A stretch of 42,088 nucleotides of DNA. Origin: Deltaproteobacteria bacterium. Lineage in GTDB: Bacteria; Desulfobacterota; Syntrophobacteria; BM002. Under the pieces are notes generated by a model. It saw nothing but the letters and a program-made list of their open reading frames with translations, was not told where the DNA came from and ran no database searches. Shown here one piece after another: positions 23,512-31,809 of the stretch (within the stretch, counting starts at the first letter, position 1; every line of letters starts with the position of its first letter). The stretch covers positions 1 through 42,088 of the forward strand of contig JAFDGZ010000018.1 of assembly GCA_019309045.1 (NCBI GenBank). Direction: 5' to 3'. A program made the position numbers and the translations under genes.

Positions 23512-24369
23512 ATGACAAACGAAAGTCGAGAAGAAAAAAGCGGCGAGAAGCAGGAGACTTTTAACTCAGATTTTGATCTCCAGCTTGACGACATCGAGGA
23601 CGAGATTATCGACCTTGTGGATGTAATTGACGAGGGAGATGAACTGGCAGCGGACTCTTTGCTTGAGGAGGTGCCCGCAGCGGATGAAGAGCAGCCATTG
23701 TTTTCACTGGACGACCTCGATCTGGACACCGAGCTATCGGACGATTTTTCTTCTGAGGAAGCAGTCATAGAGGAAGTGGCTCAAGAGGAAGACAGTGAAG
23801 TCCAATTAGAGATTATGGGCGACCAGGAAATAGAAAGCCATGCTGAGGTTCAGCCGACTGAAGTTGGTGATGAGGACAGGGAAGCATCTGCTGGCGAGGA
23901 AAGTGAACTGGAAGCTGAGGATGCTTTAGCTGAACTCTTCGAGTCTGAAGAGATGGATGTCTCCACATTGCTGGCAGAGGCAAGTGACCCGACTGGAGCT
24001 GAGGAGCAGCAGGCGGCAGGCACCATTGAGGAAGAAGGGCTGCCGGACGAATTTTTTGCTGAACTGGAAACAGAGGCAGCAAGCGCTGACGAGGCCTCTG
24101 ATGCCAGGGAGTCATCCTGGGCGAACGAAGAAATCAGCGAAGACTTCCTGGCAGATTTGGAAATAGAGGAGCCTGCTCTGGAGCAGACAACAGAACCGCA
24201 AGAGCTGGAAGCTGAGACGACTGTGGCAGCTTCCTCTGAAGAGCTTGCAGACCTCGTCAAGGAGCAGATAGAGGCTGTGGTTACCCGGGTTGTAGAAGAG
24301 AAGTTGCCCGAAGTGGTCCAGCGGATCATTCGAGAAGAAATTGAAAGATTAAAAGCAACCTTGGAATAA
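23512..24369 (+). CDS. Highly acidic, low-complexity protein with PopZ-like C-terminal helix
   Basis: 285 residues, dominated by Glu, Asp, Ala, Ser and Leu from about 20 to 245, almost without aromatic residues or Cys and probably disordered. Short repeated patterns such as ISEDFLADLEIEE, LPDEFFAELE and LFSLDDLDLD recur. The last 40 residues differ: a helix LADLVKEQIEAVVTRVVEEK, then LPEVVQRIIREEIERL. This recalls the C-terminal oligomerisation helices of PopZ (an L-P-x-[LIV]-V-x-R-[LI][LIV]-R-x-EIE pattern). PopZ is an acidic polar-organising scaffold of Alphaproteobacteria. The similarity is a visual impression. A strong terminator follows and valS comes next. Confidence 0.75.
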   Translation: MTNESREEKSGEKQETFNSDFDLQLDDIEDEIIDLVDVIDEGDELAADSLLEEVPAADEEQPLFSLDDLDLDTELSDDFSSEEAVIEEVAQEEDSEVQLEIMGDQEIESHAEVQPTEVGDEDREASAGEESELEAEDALAELFESEEMDVSTLLAEASDPTGAEEQQAAGTIEEEGLPDEFFAELETEAASADEASDARESSWANEEISEDFLADLEIEEPALEQTTEPQELEAETTVAASSEELADLVKEQIEAVVTRVVEEKLPEVVQRIIREEIERLKATLE

Positions 24370-24399
24370 AGGGTGTTTTTTCCTGGAGATGTTGGCGAC

Positions 24400-24436
24400 A
24401 ATGGGGGTTATTGGTATAATCCCCATTTTATTTTGG
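24400..24436 (+). terminator. Intrinsic terminator between acidic-protein gene and valS
   Basis: A 12-bp stem (24400-24411 with 24416-24427; one G-T wobble) has a TGGT loop and is followed by TTATTTT. It lies 30 bp after the stop of the acidic-protein gene, so valS should have its own promoter or depend on read-through. Confidence 0.85.
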
Positions 24437-24524
24437 CACATGAATATGACTGGAGAGGCATGGCTGGAGCTGTTGTGTTCTGTCTGTGAAAATTTTCGAC
24501 TCGAATATGGAGAGTAGTTGGGAA

Positions 24525-27179
24525 ATGGAAAGAGCGATTCTGCCAAAGGCGTACGAACCTGCGGAAGTGGAGGCTGCCTGGTATCGTTACTGGGAGGAGC
24601 ATAATCTCTTTCGAGCGGATGAACAAAGTGAGGCACCGGCCTTTTCCATCGTTATACCTCCACCCAATGTGACCGGCGACCTCCATATGGGTCATGCCCT
24701 CAATAATACTCTGCAGGACATCCTTTGTCGCTTCAAGAGAATGCAGGGCTACAATGTACTGTGGCTGCCCGGGACGGACCATGCCGGCATAGCCACTCAG
24801 AATGTGGTGGAAAGAGAGCTGGCGAAGGAAAATATCGATCGTTATCAGCTCGGGCGCGAGGAGTTTATTGCGCGTATCTGGCAGTGGCGAAGCATCTACG
24901 GTGGTAAAATAATCAATCAGCTCAAGAGACTCGGTTCGAGCTGCGACTGGAGTCGTGAGCGTTTTACCATGGATGAAGGACTTTCCGCTGCTGTCCGCCG
25001 GGTGTTCGTCTCGCTCTACCAGGAGGGGCTCATCTACCGGGGTCACCGCATCATCAACTGGTGCCCCAGGTGTGTAACGGCACTGGCGAATCTGGAGGTC
25101 GAAGCCGAGGAACACAGAAGCTATCTCTATTACGTTCGCTACCTCCTGGCCGAGGGTGATGGCAGTCTTATGGTAGCCACCACCAGACCTGAAACCATGC
25201 TCGGGGACACTGGCATCGCGGTACATCCCGAGGATGGCAGGTATGAAAACTTTATAGGCAAGAAGGCAATTCTGCCCATAGTAAACCGAGAGTTACCCAT
25301 AATTGCCGATAGCTACGTGGATCGTGAGTTCGGTACGGGCGCTCTGAAAATTACCCCGGCCCATGATCCCAATGACTTTGAGATCGGCCGGAAGCACCAG
25401 CTGGAACTGCTCAGGGTAATCGATGATCATGGGAAGATGAACAGTGAGGCCGGTCCGTACGCGGGTATGGACCGCTACGCTTGCCGCGACAAGCTCGTGG
25501 ATGACTTGCGGGCGCAGGGTTATCTGGAGAAGATTGAAGACTATCAACACCGAGTGGGACATTGCTACCGCTGCAAGACAGTCATAGAGCCGACGCTCTC
25601 CGAACAGTGGTTTGTGGCAGTGAAACCACTGGCAGCTGAGGCTATGGCTGCAGTGCGGAATAAGAGGACGCGCATCATACCGGCAAACTGGGAGAAAAAT
25701 TATTTCGAATGGCTCGAGAACATTGAAGACTGGTGTATATCAAGACAGATATGGTGGGGACATCGAATTCCTGCCTGGTACTGTCAGGAGTGCCAGGAAG
25801 TTATTGTGGCGTTGACGGATCCTGCTGCATGTGAAAAGTGCGGCAGTTCAAGGCTCAATCAAGACGAGGATGTCCTGGATACCTGGTTCAGTTCGGCCCT
25901 GTGGCCCTTTTCCACCATGGGCTGGCCAGAACAAACCCGGGAACTGGCTATCTTTTACCCCACCTCTGTCCTGGTGACAGGATTTGACATTCTCTTTTTC
26001 TGGGTTGCTCGTATGATGATGATGGGCCTGCACTTCATGAAAGATGTGCCCTTCCGAGATGTGTACATCCACGCCCTGGTCCGAGATGCAGAAGGGCAAA
26101 AAATGAGCAAGTCCAAAGGGAATGTAATTGATCCTCTGGTGATTATGGATCGCTACGGCACGGATGCCTTTCGTTTTACTCTGGCTGCATTTGCCGCCCA
26201 GGGCAGAGATATCCGCCTCTCTGAGGAGAGGATCGAGGGATATCGCCATTTTGTCAACAAGATATGGAATGCCAGCCGCTTTACCCTCATGAATCTGGAT
26301 GGACTGACTCCGCCGCAGCATGTACCCGCCGTCAAGACGCTAGCTGATCGCTGGGTGTTGTCGCGCTTGCAGCGAGTTACCGACCAGGTAACTAGAGCCC
26401 AGGAAAGTTACCATTTCAATGACGCCGCCAATGTGCTCTACCAGTTTACCTGGCACGAGTTCTGTGACTGGTATCTGGAGATGATCAAGCCAGTGCTCTA
26501 CAGTGGAGATGAGGAAAACAGGCACCTTACCCAGCAGGTGTTGGCCCACTGCCTCTCTGTGTTGTTGCGTTTGCTTCATCCCATTATGCCCTTTGTTACA
26601 GAGGAACTGTGGGCTCACTTGCATCCGGATGAGGGGAGCATAATGACAGCGCCTTTCCCAGTGGTGGCCTCCCAACTAATCAATGAGCAGGCCGAGGAAA
26701 AGATGAATCTCTTGATGGGGGTGATTACGGCAATCCGCAATATTCGCGGAGAAATGAACATAGCCCCTGCTGCACAGGTTGAGGCAGTGGTGCTTGGCTC
26801 TCAGGCTGCCGCCGAGGTTGTGGCGGCGCATGAGCAGTACGTCAAAGATCTAGCGCGGCTAAAAGACATCAAAGTGGGAACAGATCAGGAGAGACCAAGA
26901 GTTGCGGCCTCAGCTGTAGTGGGGCAGCTGGAAATATTTGTGCCGCTGGCAGGGGTCTTGGATTTTGCTGAAGAGAGAAAGAGGCTGCAGAAAGAGATTA
27001 GCAAGCTGGAGCCGCAATTGACAAGAAGCACGCAGAAACTGGCCAATGAAGACTTCATTAATCGAGCCCCTGGAGATATTGTGCAAAAAGAACGGCAGAA
27101 GGCTGAAAGACTCTCCCTGAAACTGCAGAAACTCAAAGGCCAGTTAGACAGGCTGGCCAGCATAGAGGCGGAAAGATGA
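24525..27179 (+). CDS. valS: Valine-tRNA ligase
   Basis: 884 residues from ATG 24525 (GGAG and GGGA upstream); in-frame GTG 24486 and ATG 24507 are less likely. The class I signature PPPNVTGDLHMGHAL is near residue 42, and KMSKSKGNV is near residue 525. The editing domain contains TTRPETMLGDTGIAVHPED and FGTGALKITPAHDPNDFEIG, and the WCISRQIWWGHRIPAWYC block with a zinc-type CxxC follows. The C-terminal coiled coil (AEERKRLQKEISKLEPQL) is the tRNA-binding arm specific to ValRS. The enzyme charges tRNA-Val in the cytoplasm. nadC starts four bases after the stop, so the two are cotranscribed. Confidence 0.98.
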   Translation: MERAILPKAYEPAEVEAAWYRYWEEHNLFRADEQSEAPAFSIVIPPPNVTGDLHMGHALNNTLQDILCRFKRMQGYNVLWLPGTDHAGIATQNVVERELAKENIDRYQLGREEFIARIWQWRSIYGGKIINQLKRLGSSCDWSRERFTMDEGLSAAVRRVFVSLYQEGLIYRGHRIINWCPRCVTALANLEVEAEEHRSYLYYVRYLLAEGDGSLMVATTRPETMLGDTGIAVHPEDGRYENFIGKKAILPIVNRELPIIADSYVDREFGTGALKITPAHDPNDFEIGRKHQLELLRVIDDHGKMNSEAGPYAGMDRYACRDKLVDDLRAQGYLEKIEDYQHRVGHCYRCKTVIEPTLSEQWFVAVKPLAAEAMAAVRNKRTRIIPANWEKNYFEWLENIEDWCISRQIWWGHRIPAWYCQECQEVIVALTDPAACEKCGSSRLNQDEDVLDTWFSSALWPFSTMGWPEQTRELAIFYPTSVLVTGFDILFFWVARMMMMGLHFMKDVPFRDVYIHALVRDAEGQKMSKSKGNVIDPLVIMDRYGTDAFRFTLAAFAAQGRDIRLSEERIEGYRHFVNKIWNASRFTLMNLDGLTPPQHVPAVKTLADRWVLSRLQRVTDQVTRAQESYHFNDAANVLYQFTWHEFCDWYLEMIKPVLYSGDEENRHLTQQVLAHCLSVLLRLLHPIMPFVTEELWAHLHPDEGSIMTAPFPVVASQLINEQAEEKMNLLMGVITAIRNIRGEMNIAPAAQVEAVVLGSQAAAEVVAAHEQYVKDLARLKDIKVGTDQERPRVAASAVVGQLEIFVPLAGVLDFAEERKRLQKEISKLEPQLTRSTQKLANEDFINRAPGDIVQKERQKAERLSLKLQKLKGQLDRLASIEAER

Positions 27180-27182
27180 GCC

Positions 27183-28040
27183 ATGTTGACCCCGCAGCTA
27201 GAATCTCTGATCCGTTGGGCTCTTGTTGAGGACATTGGTCCAGGTGACATTACTACCACGAGTACTGTGCCGAGCGGCACTGCTGCCCGCGGATGTATAT
27301 CAGCCGGCGAGCCTCTGGTGGTTGCGGGCATTGAAGTTGCCTGCCGCGTATTCAGCATGGTGGACCGGGAGTTGCAAATTTCCGTATTGCTGGATGATGG
27401 CAGTGTTGCCAACCCTGGCGACAGGATAGTTGAGCTGCAGGGCGAGGCTCGGGCCATGCTCAGCGCAGAAAGGACTGCTCTCAACTTCCTGCAAAGGCTT
27501 TCCGGTATTGCTACTCTGACCAAAAAATTCGTGCAAAGTGTGCAGGGATCCACAGCGCGCATCGTTGACACCCGCAAAACTACTCCGGGATGGCGGGTGT
27601 TGGAGAAGGCTGCTGTTCGTGCCGGCGGTGGAGCCAATCATCGCTTTGGCCTCTATGATGGAGTGCTCATCAAAGACAACCACCTTGCCGTGGTGGGCGC
27701 CATATCAGAAGCGGTAAGGGCAGCTCGCAATCGCATTCCCCACACTGTGAAAGTGGAGGTGGAAGTGGAGACTCTCGAGCAGCTGGAAGAGGCACTGGCA
27801 GCAGGCGCCGATGCGGTTTTGCTGGACAATATGCCAGTGAGCATGATAGCTGCAGCGGTCCAACGCACAGGAGGTCGGGTGCTGTTGGAAGCCTCAGGGG
27901 GAGTTACCCTGGAAAATGTCAAGGAGATAGCGGCGACCGGCGTAGATTTCATTTCAATAGGCGCACTGACCCATTCTGCTCGGGCAGTGGATATGAGTAT
28001 GGAAATAGTAACGGAGACACCGCAAGTAGTTGTGGTCTGA
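27183..28040 (+). CDS. nadC: Quinolinate (nicotinate-nucleotide) phosphoribosyltransferase
   Basis: 285 residues. It opens with the LVEDIGPGDITTTSTV signature, then has ERTALNFLQRLSGIAT, the substrate-binding DTRKTTPGWRVLEKAAVRAGGGANHRFGLYD and KDNHL segments, VEVEVETLEQLEEAL, LLDNMP and LEASGGVTLENV near the C-terminus. NadC joins quinolinate and PRPP to nicotinate mononucleotide with loss of CO2, in de novo NAD synthesis. The start is directly after valS; GGAAAGATGAG serves as ribosome site. The transcript ends at the hairpin at 28100. nadA and nadB are not in the window. Confidence 0.98.
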   Translation: MLTPQLESLIRWALVEDIGPGDITTTSTVPSGTAARGCISAGEPLVVAGIEVACRVFSMVDRELQISVLLDDGSVANPGDRIVELQGEARAMLSAERTALNFLQRLSGIATLTKKFVQSVQGSTARIVDTRKTTPGWRVLEKAAVRAGGGANHRFGLYDGVLIKDNHLAVVGAISEAVRAARNRIPHTVKVEVEVETLEQLEEALAAGADAVLLDNMPVSMIAAAVQRTGGRVLLEASGGVTLENVKEIAATGVDFISIGALTHSARAVDMSMEIVTETPQVVVV

Positions 28041-28099
28041 CAGCGCTGGGGCACACAGCAGTTGCCAAAATGCCATCCATATAGTTGTTAGAGGAAACA

Positions 28100-28122
28100 G
28101 AGGCAGGCTGCCTCATTTTTTT
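28100..28122 (+). terminator. Intrinsic terminator for valS-nadC
   Basis: GAGGC and GCCTC (28100-28104 with 28110-28114) form a hairpin with a five-base loop; the arms extend to the palindrome GAGGCAG/CTGCCTC. A run of seven T follows. It overlaps the last codons of convergent proC. Confidence 0.75.
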
Positions 28123-28928
28123 CCCAGTGCTCGAGCGCGCTCAGTCGCTGCAGCCACCGCATCTATCAGGGTGGCGCGCAGGGCGGCCCGCTCCATCACC
28201 TGCAACCCATTTATGGTGGTCCCTGCCGGCGAGGTAACCCTGTCTCTGAGTGTTGCTGGATGTTCATCGCTCTGGGCGAGAAGTCTTGCTGTGCCCAGAG
28301 TTGTCTGGACGACGAGATCGCGGGCCACAGAGCGCGACAGACCCAGGAATACTCCTGCATCGATAAGCGCTTCCATGAAGAGGAGAATGTAGCCGGGGCC
28401 ACTGCCGCTCAAACCTGTAACGGCATCCATATCGGTTTCTTTTACTTCCACAACCTTTCCCACGGATTCGAACAGGACGCGGGCTGCTGCCAGATGTTCT
28501 GCAGTGGCATGCTCTCCCGGAGCAATAGCCGAAGCACCCTCGAGAACAAGAGCAGCTGCATTGGGCATGACCCGAACCATGGGTATGGCTGCGACCAGGC
28601 CGGACTGCAAGCGATGCAGGGAAACGCCGGCCACAATGGAAATCAGCAGGGGGGAATGTGCCAGGTTTCCCTTTAGCTCGGCGACAACTTCTTCCAGATT
28701 CTGCGGTTTGACCGCCAGGATCATAATGTCTGTGTCTCTGGCGAGGCTGCCATTGTCTTCCGTGGTGTGCACCCCGTAATTGTTCTGCAGGTAAAGGAGG
28801 CGGTCATGCCGCACATCACTTACCGAGATTTGCTCGGGCGCCAGACGTTCTGAGGTTAGCAGTCCTTTGATCAGAGCTTCTCCCATATTTCCCCCGCCGA
28901 TAAATCCGACCTTACTGGCAGCCAGCAT
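28113..28928 (-). CDS. proC: Pyrroline-5-carboxylate reductase
   Basis: 271 residues. The NAD(P)-binding loop is VGFIGGGNMGEALIKGLL at the N-terminus; ILAVKPQ and SIVAGVSL follow, then RVMPNAAALV, and the P5CR signature DAVTGLSGSGPGYILLFMEALIDAGVFLGLSR near residues 165-200. It makes proline from pyrroline-5-carboxylate in the cytoplasm. AGGAGGAG lies six bases before the ATG. In many Desulfobacterota proC runs with yggT and divIVA; here it points the opposite way and is divergent from them, with a good promoter upstream. Confidence 0.98.
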   Translation of the reverse strand: MLAASKVGFIGGGNMGEALIKGLLTSERLAPEQISVSDVRHDRLLYLQNNYGVHTTEDNGSLARDTDIMILAVKPQNLEEVVAELKGNLAHSPLLISIVAGVSLHRLQSGLVAAIPMVRVMPNAAALVLEGASAIAPGEHATAEHLAAARVLFESVGKVVEVKETDMDAVTGLSGSGPGYILLFMEALIDAGVFLGLSRSVARDLVVQTTLGTARLLAQSDEHPATLRDRVTSPAGTTINGLQVMERAALRATLIDAVAAATERARALGKK

Positions 28929-28984
28929 TGTCTCCTCCTCGCTGAATGAAGCTGCGGTATCTTCTATCCTGACAGAGTGGTGTC

Positions 28985-29014
28985 ATTATTGGACAAAGAG
29001 TTCCTCTCTGTCAA
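28985..29014 (-). promoter_or_regulatory. Sigma-70-type promoter of proC
   Basis: Minus strand: TTGACA (29014-29009), an 18-bp spacer and AATAAT (28990-28985), a near-consensus pair about 57 bp before the proC start. Confidence 0.55.
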
Positions 29015-29076
29015 TGGTAACGGAAAAACACAGAGAGTGTTTCACTTTATCTTCCTGAAAAGTATAGGTATTTCTC

Positions 29077-29105
29077 TTGACAGTTGCAGACATTCACGGT
29101 AAGCT
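29077..29105 (+). promoter_or_regulatory. Candidate promoter of yggT-divIVA
   Basis: TTGACA (29077-29082), a 17-bp spacer and TAAGCT (29100-29105). The -35 is perfect and the -10 weak. It lies 36 bp before the yggT ATG. Confidence 0.42.
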
Positions 29106-29140
29106 GACTTCCAGCCTTCTCTGACAGCGTGGGAAAGAAT

Positions 29141-29443
29141 ATGTTTATCCTGGCCAATCTACTAGCTGCTCTTTCTAGCGTTATCGGCTTTGTGCTGACG
29201 GTATATATGTGGATCATTATTGCCAGGGCATTGATATCCTGGGTGAATCCAGATCCATATAATCCCATTGTGCGGTTTCTTTATAATGTGACTGATCCTG
29301 TTCTACTAGCCATTCGCCGCCGGCTGCCTCTTTTCTTTGGAGGCATCGACTTTTCGCCCGTGATAGTCATTCTGGTTATCGTGTTCTTGCAGCAGTTCCT
29401 GGTCGGCTCACTTCGCGACTTGGCTTTTCGATTGGCACACTGA
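29141..29443 (+). CDS. YggT family membrane protein
   Basis: 100 residues from ATG 29141; GTG 29129 is in frame but the family usually begins MFIL. Two membrane helices (about 4-26 and 68-88) flank the YggT hallmark ARALISWVNPDPYNPIVRFLYNVTDPVLLAIRRRLP. The family is an integral membrane protein of the cell-division neighbourhood, with suggested roles in septum or osmotic adaptation but no firm biochemistry. It is 44 bp before divIVA on the same strand, a common pairing. Confidence 0.95.
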   Translation: MFILANLLAALSSVIGFVLTVYMWIIIARALISWVNPDPYNPIVRFLYNVTDPVLLAIRRRLPLFFGGIDFSPVIVILVIVFLQQFLVGSLRDLAFRLAH

Positions 29444-29487
29444 GCAAGAATGTCTGCATGAGCGCAACTTCAACACAGGAGGAAGCC

Positions 29488-29991
29488 ATGCAACTCACAC
29501 CCCTTGATATTCAACAAAAGCAGTTTCGCCTTCGTCTTTTTAGAGGCTTTGACGTGAAGGAGGTGGAGTCGTTCCTTTACCAGTTGGCGGAGCAGTTCAG
29601 TATCGTGCTGCGGGAAAAGGATGAACTGCGCAAAGAACTTGCAGAAAAGAACAGGCAAGTGCAGGAGTATCGTGATCGAGAGAGAATACTGAAAAGCACC
29701 CTGATCAGTGCTCAGAAAGCTGCCGAACGCATGAAGGCCAACGCAGAGAAGGAGGCCAAGCTCATCGTTTCAGAAGCAGAGGTCAAGGCGGAACGCATAC
29801 TTAATAATGCTCACAACCGGCTGGCCCAAATTCACGAAGACATCGCTGAATTGAAGCGACAGAGAACACAATTTGAATTCAAAGTGCGTGCAACGGTTGA
29901 GAGTTATATGAAGATGCTGGACATGCAGAAGGAGGAAGAGGCAGAAGCAGCGGACATAGAGAGCAAGGTAAAATTTTTCCCCAAGCCCTGA
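29488..29991 (+). CDS. DivIVA-domain protein
   Basis: 167 residues from ATG 29488, selected because AGGAGG sits six bases before it; an in-frame ATG at 29458 lacks this. The N-terminal LTPLDIQQKQFRLRLFRGFDVKEVESFLYQLAEQF is the DivIVA membrane-curvature and polar-targeting domain. A long coiled coil follows (residues 45-150, with AEKEAKLIVSEAEVKAERIL) and a short acidic tail. DivIVA proteins form filaments at poles or septa and recruit cell-wall or division factors. The gene follows yggT closely. Confidence 0.95.
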   Translation: MQLTPLDIQQKQFRLRLFRGFDVKEVESFLYQLAEQFSIVLREKDELRKELAEKNRQVQEYRDRERILKSTLISAQKAAERMKANAEKEAKLIVSEAEVKAERILNNAHNRLAQIHEDIAELKRQRTQFEFKVRATVESYMKMLDMQKEEEAEAADIESKVKFFPKP

Positions 29992-30124
29992 CAATGCCTC
30001 CAGTAAGACAAGCCCACCTTGCCCCCAGGAGTCAGGTCTATTGTCATAGGCAGCAGAGAAAATCTTTCGGGGGACCACTAGGGGAGATAGACAGATATTG
30101 TCGCCGGAGAGACGAGGACGCCGC

Positions 30125-30979
30125 ATGGATGTCTTTCGTACTATTGAAGCCATGAACAGTTGGCGGAAAGAACGCTGGCGAAGCGGCCAGAGAATAGGTT
30201 TGGTGCCAACTATGGGTTATTTGCACCCGGGTCATCTGGCTTTGATGGAAGAAGCACTGCGTCGTTCTGATGAAGTGGTGGTCAGTATCTTTGTCAACCC
30301 TACCCAGTTCAGCCCGGGTGAGGATCTGGATGACTATCCCAGAGATATGGCCAGAGATCTGGAGCTCTGCCGAGCTCTGGGTGTCCACGTGGTTTTTGCC
30401 CCAGAGGGGGCAGAAATGTATGGCCCCGGCTTTCAGACCAAGATTATCGTCGAAGAGCTCAGCAAGAATCTTTGTGGTAGATACAGGGCCAATTTTTTCA
30501 CAGGGGTAGCAACAGTTGTGGCCAAGCTGTTCTGTATAGTCCAACCTCATCTGGCTGTTTTTGGAGAAAAAGATTTTCAGCAGCTGGTGGTGGTGAAGAG
30601 ACTCAGCCAGGATCTGAATCTGGGCGTGGAAATTATTGCTCATCCCACTGTGCGTGAACCAGACGGCCTTGCCATGAGTAGTCGCAACCAGTACCTTTCT
30701 GCGGAGGAGCGGCGGTCGGCACTGAGCCTCTATAAGGCCCTGCTCGAGGCCCGAGAGCTGGTGGCAGGGGGTGAGCGGTCTGCAAAAACTGTCATAAAGC
30801 GAGCCAGAGCTATTATTGAAGCGCAGCCTCATACCGAGATACAGTACGTGCAGGTGGTGGATGAGGAGACCATGGTTGACCTGGATGAGGTTACTGACAA
30901 GGCCCTCATGGCCATAGCCGTTTTTGTGGGTAAGGCCCGCTTGATCGACAACATGAGACTTTGGCCTGACAGGAGTTGA
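30125..30979 (+). CDS. panC: Pantothenate synthetase
   Basis: 284 residues from ATG 30125, with GAGGA seven bases before; an in-frame TTG at 30098 is less likely. VPTMGYLHPGHLALM holds the HxGH ATP-binding motif, VSIFVNPTQFSPGEDLDDYPR the pantoate site, and FGEKDFQQLVVVKRL and MSSRNQYLS (KMSKS-like) follow. It condenses pantoate and beta-alanine using ATP on the way to coenzyme A. It sits between divIVA and the DUF167 gene, with gaps of 133 and 196 bp, so it is probably expressed separately. panB and panD are not in the window. Confidence 0.98.
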   Translation: MDVFRTIEAMNSWRKERWRSGQRIGLVPTMGYLHPGHLALMEEALRRSDEVVVSIFVNPTQFSPGEDLDDYPRDMARDLELCRALGVHVVFAPEGAEMYGPGFQTKIIVEELSKNLCGRYRANFFTGVATVVAKLFCIVQPHLAVFGEKDFQQLVVVKRLSQDLNLGVEIIAHPTVREPDGLAMSSRNQYLSAEERRSALSLYKALLEARELVAGGERSAKTVIKRARAIIEAQPHTEIQYVQVVDEETMVDLDEVTDKALMAIAVFVGKARLIDNMRLWPDRS

Positions 30980-31175
30980 TCGGGGTCGTTTTTTGCGGCC
31001 GGCACTCTGAAAGCAGGGGGATGGCGCCGGTCTCAAACATTTTCAATCAGTGCCGAAGAACGAGTCGTCACAGCTGAGATTGTTCAGCTCTTGCCAACAG
31101 TGGTGTTTGCTAGCGAATCCTTTCGCAGTTCTCTCCAATGTAGAGTCCATTGTTCAACATTGAGTTTTTCGGAAA

Positions 31176-31463
31176 ATGGCCTCCTATGTAACCAATGGCT
31201 CTGAAGGGGCAATACTGAAAGTGCAGGTGCAGCCGCGCGCCTCGAGAGACGAGGTGGCAGGGCCCAGGGATGAACAATTGAAAATCAGGATAACTGCATC
31301 GCCTGAAAAAGGAAAGGCAAATAGACACCTGGTCAAGTTTCTCGCCAAGCAACTTCGGCTGTCGCCCTCACAGGTAGAAATCGTCTCTGGCTTTACTGCC
31401 CGAAAAAAAGTGGTCCTTCTTCGAGGGGTCTCGGCTGCTGAAGTGGAAGAATGTTTTGGCTGA
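31176..31463 (+). CDS. DUF167 family protein (YggU-like)
   Basis: 95 residues covering the whole DUF167 fold: VQVQPRASRDEVAGPRDEQLKIRITASPEKGKANRHLVKFLAKQL, then SQVEIVSGFTARKKVVLLRGV. The family is small and cytoplasmic, found next to yggT or divIVA genes in many bacteria, and of unknown function. Here it is separated from them by panC. A ribosome site is not obvious (TTTTCGGAAA before ATG). Confidence 0.95.
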   Translation: MASYVTNGSEGAILKVQVQPRASRDEVAGPRDEQLKIRITASPEKGKANRHLVKFLAKQLRLSPSQVEIVSGFTARKKVVLLRGVSAAEVEECFG

Positions 31464-31575
31464 AATCCCCATGGCCTCCAGCTAGGCCCGAGATGAAGGA
31501 AGGAGAAACTCTGGGCTTTTGAGTTGTGGAACACCTGGCTGTCATGGTAATAATTTCTAGTTTGGAGGGAATCTC

Positions 31576-31728
31576 ATGCGAGACAAGAAGGAAGCTGTCC
31601 AAATAAAGTGTCCAAAATGCAAAAGGACCCAGATAGTATACATTCCTGACGAGGAGATACCCAGGTGTCCAGATTGTAAGATACAGATGGTCATCGAGGA
31701 GTTGCTCGATGAAGGAAAGTCTTACTAG
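31576..31728 (+). CDS. 50-residue zinc-ribbon protein
   Basis: A 51-codon frame with GGAGG six bases before ATG. Two C-x2-C knuckles (CPKC at residues 12-15 and CPDC at 31-34), 15 residues apart, form a classical zinc ribbon (IKCPKCKRTQIVYIPDEE). An acidic C-terminal helix (IEELLDEGKSY) follows. Ribosome site, codon structure and knuckle geometry make it a strong call in spite of its size. Function is unknown; such ribbons bind nucleic acid or act as small structural subunits. It lies 112 bp after the DUF167 gene. Confidence 0.8.
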   Translation: MRDKKEAVQIKCPKCKRTQIVYIPDEEIPRCPDCKIQMVIEELLDEGKSY

Positions 31729-31809
31729 TAATGAACAGGGAGGAGGTGAGAAAAATATCAGAGTGCTCATTGCTATGGTCAATTAGACTATTTTAGAAAG
31801 GAGAACGTC

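Noticed and set aside
23512-24369. Reverse-strand Ser-rich frames (23499-23768 and 23850-24401)
   Set aside because: They are mirror images of the Glu/Asp-rich coding sequence (GAA/GAG read as TTC/CTC and Ser codons), not genes.
31731-31796. 21-codon frame just before the ABC binding-protein gene
   Set aside because: Possible leader peptide, but no ribosome site at a proper distance and no run of a single amino-acid codon as in attenuation leaders.
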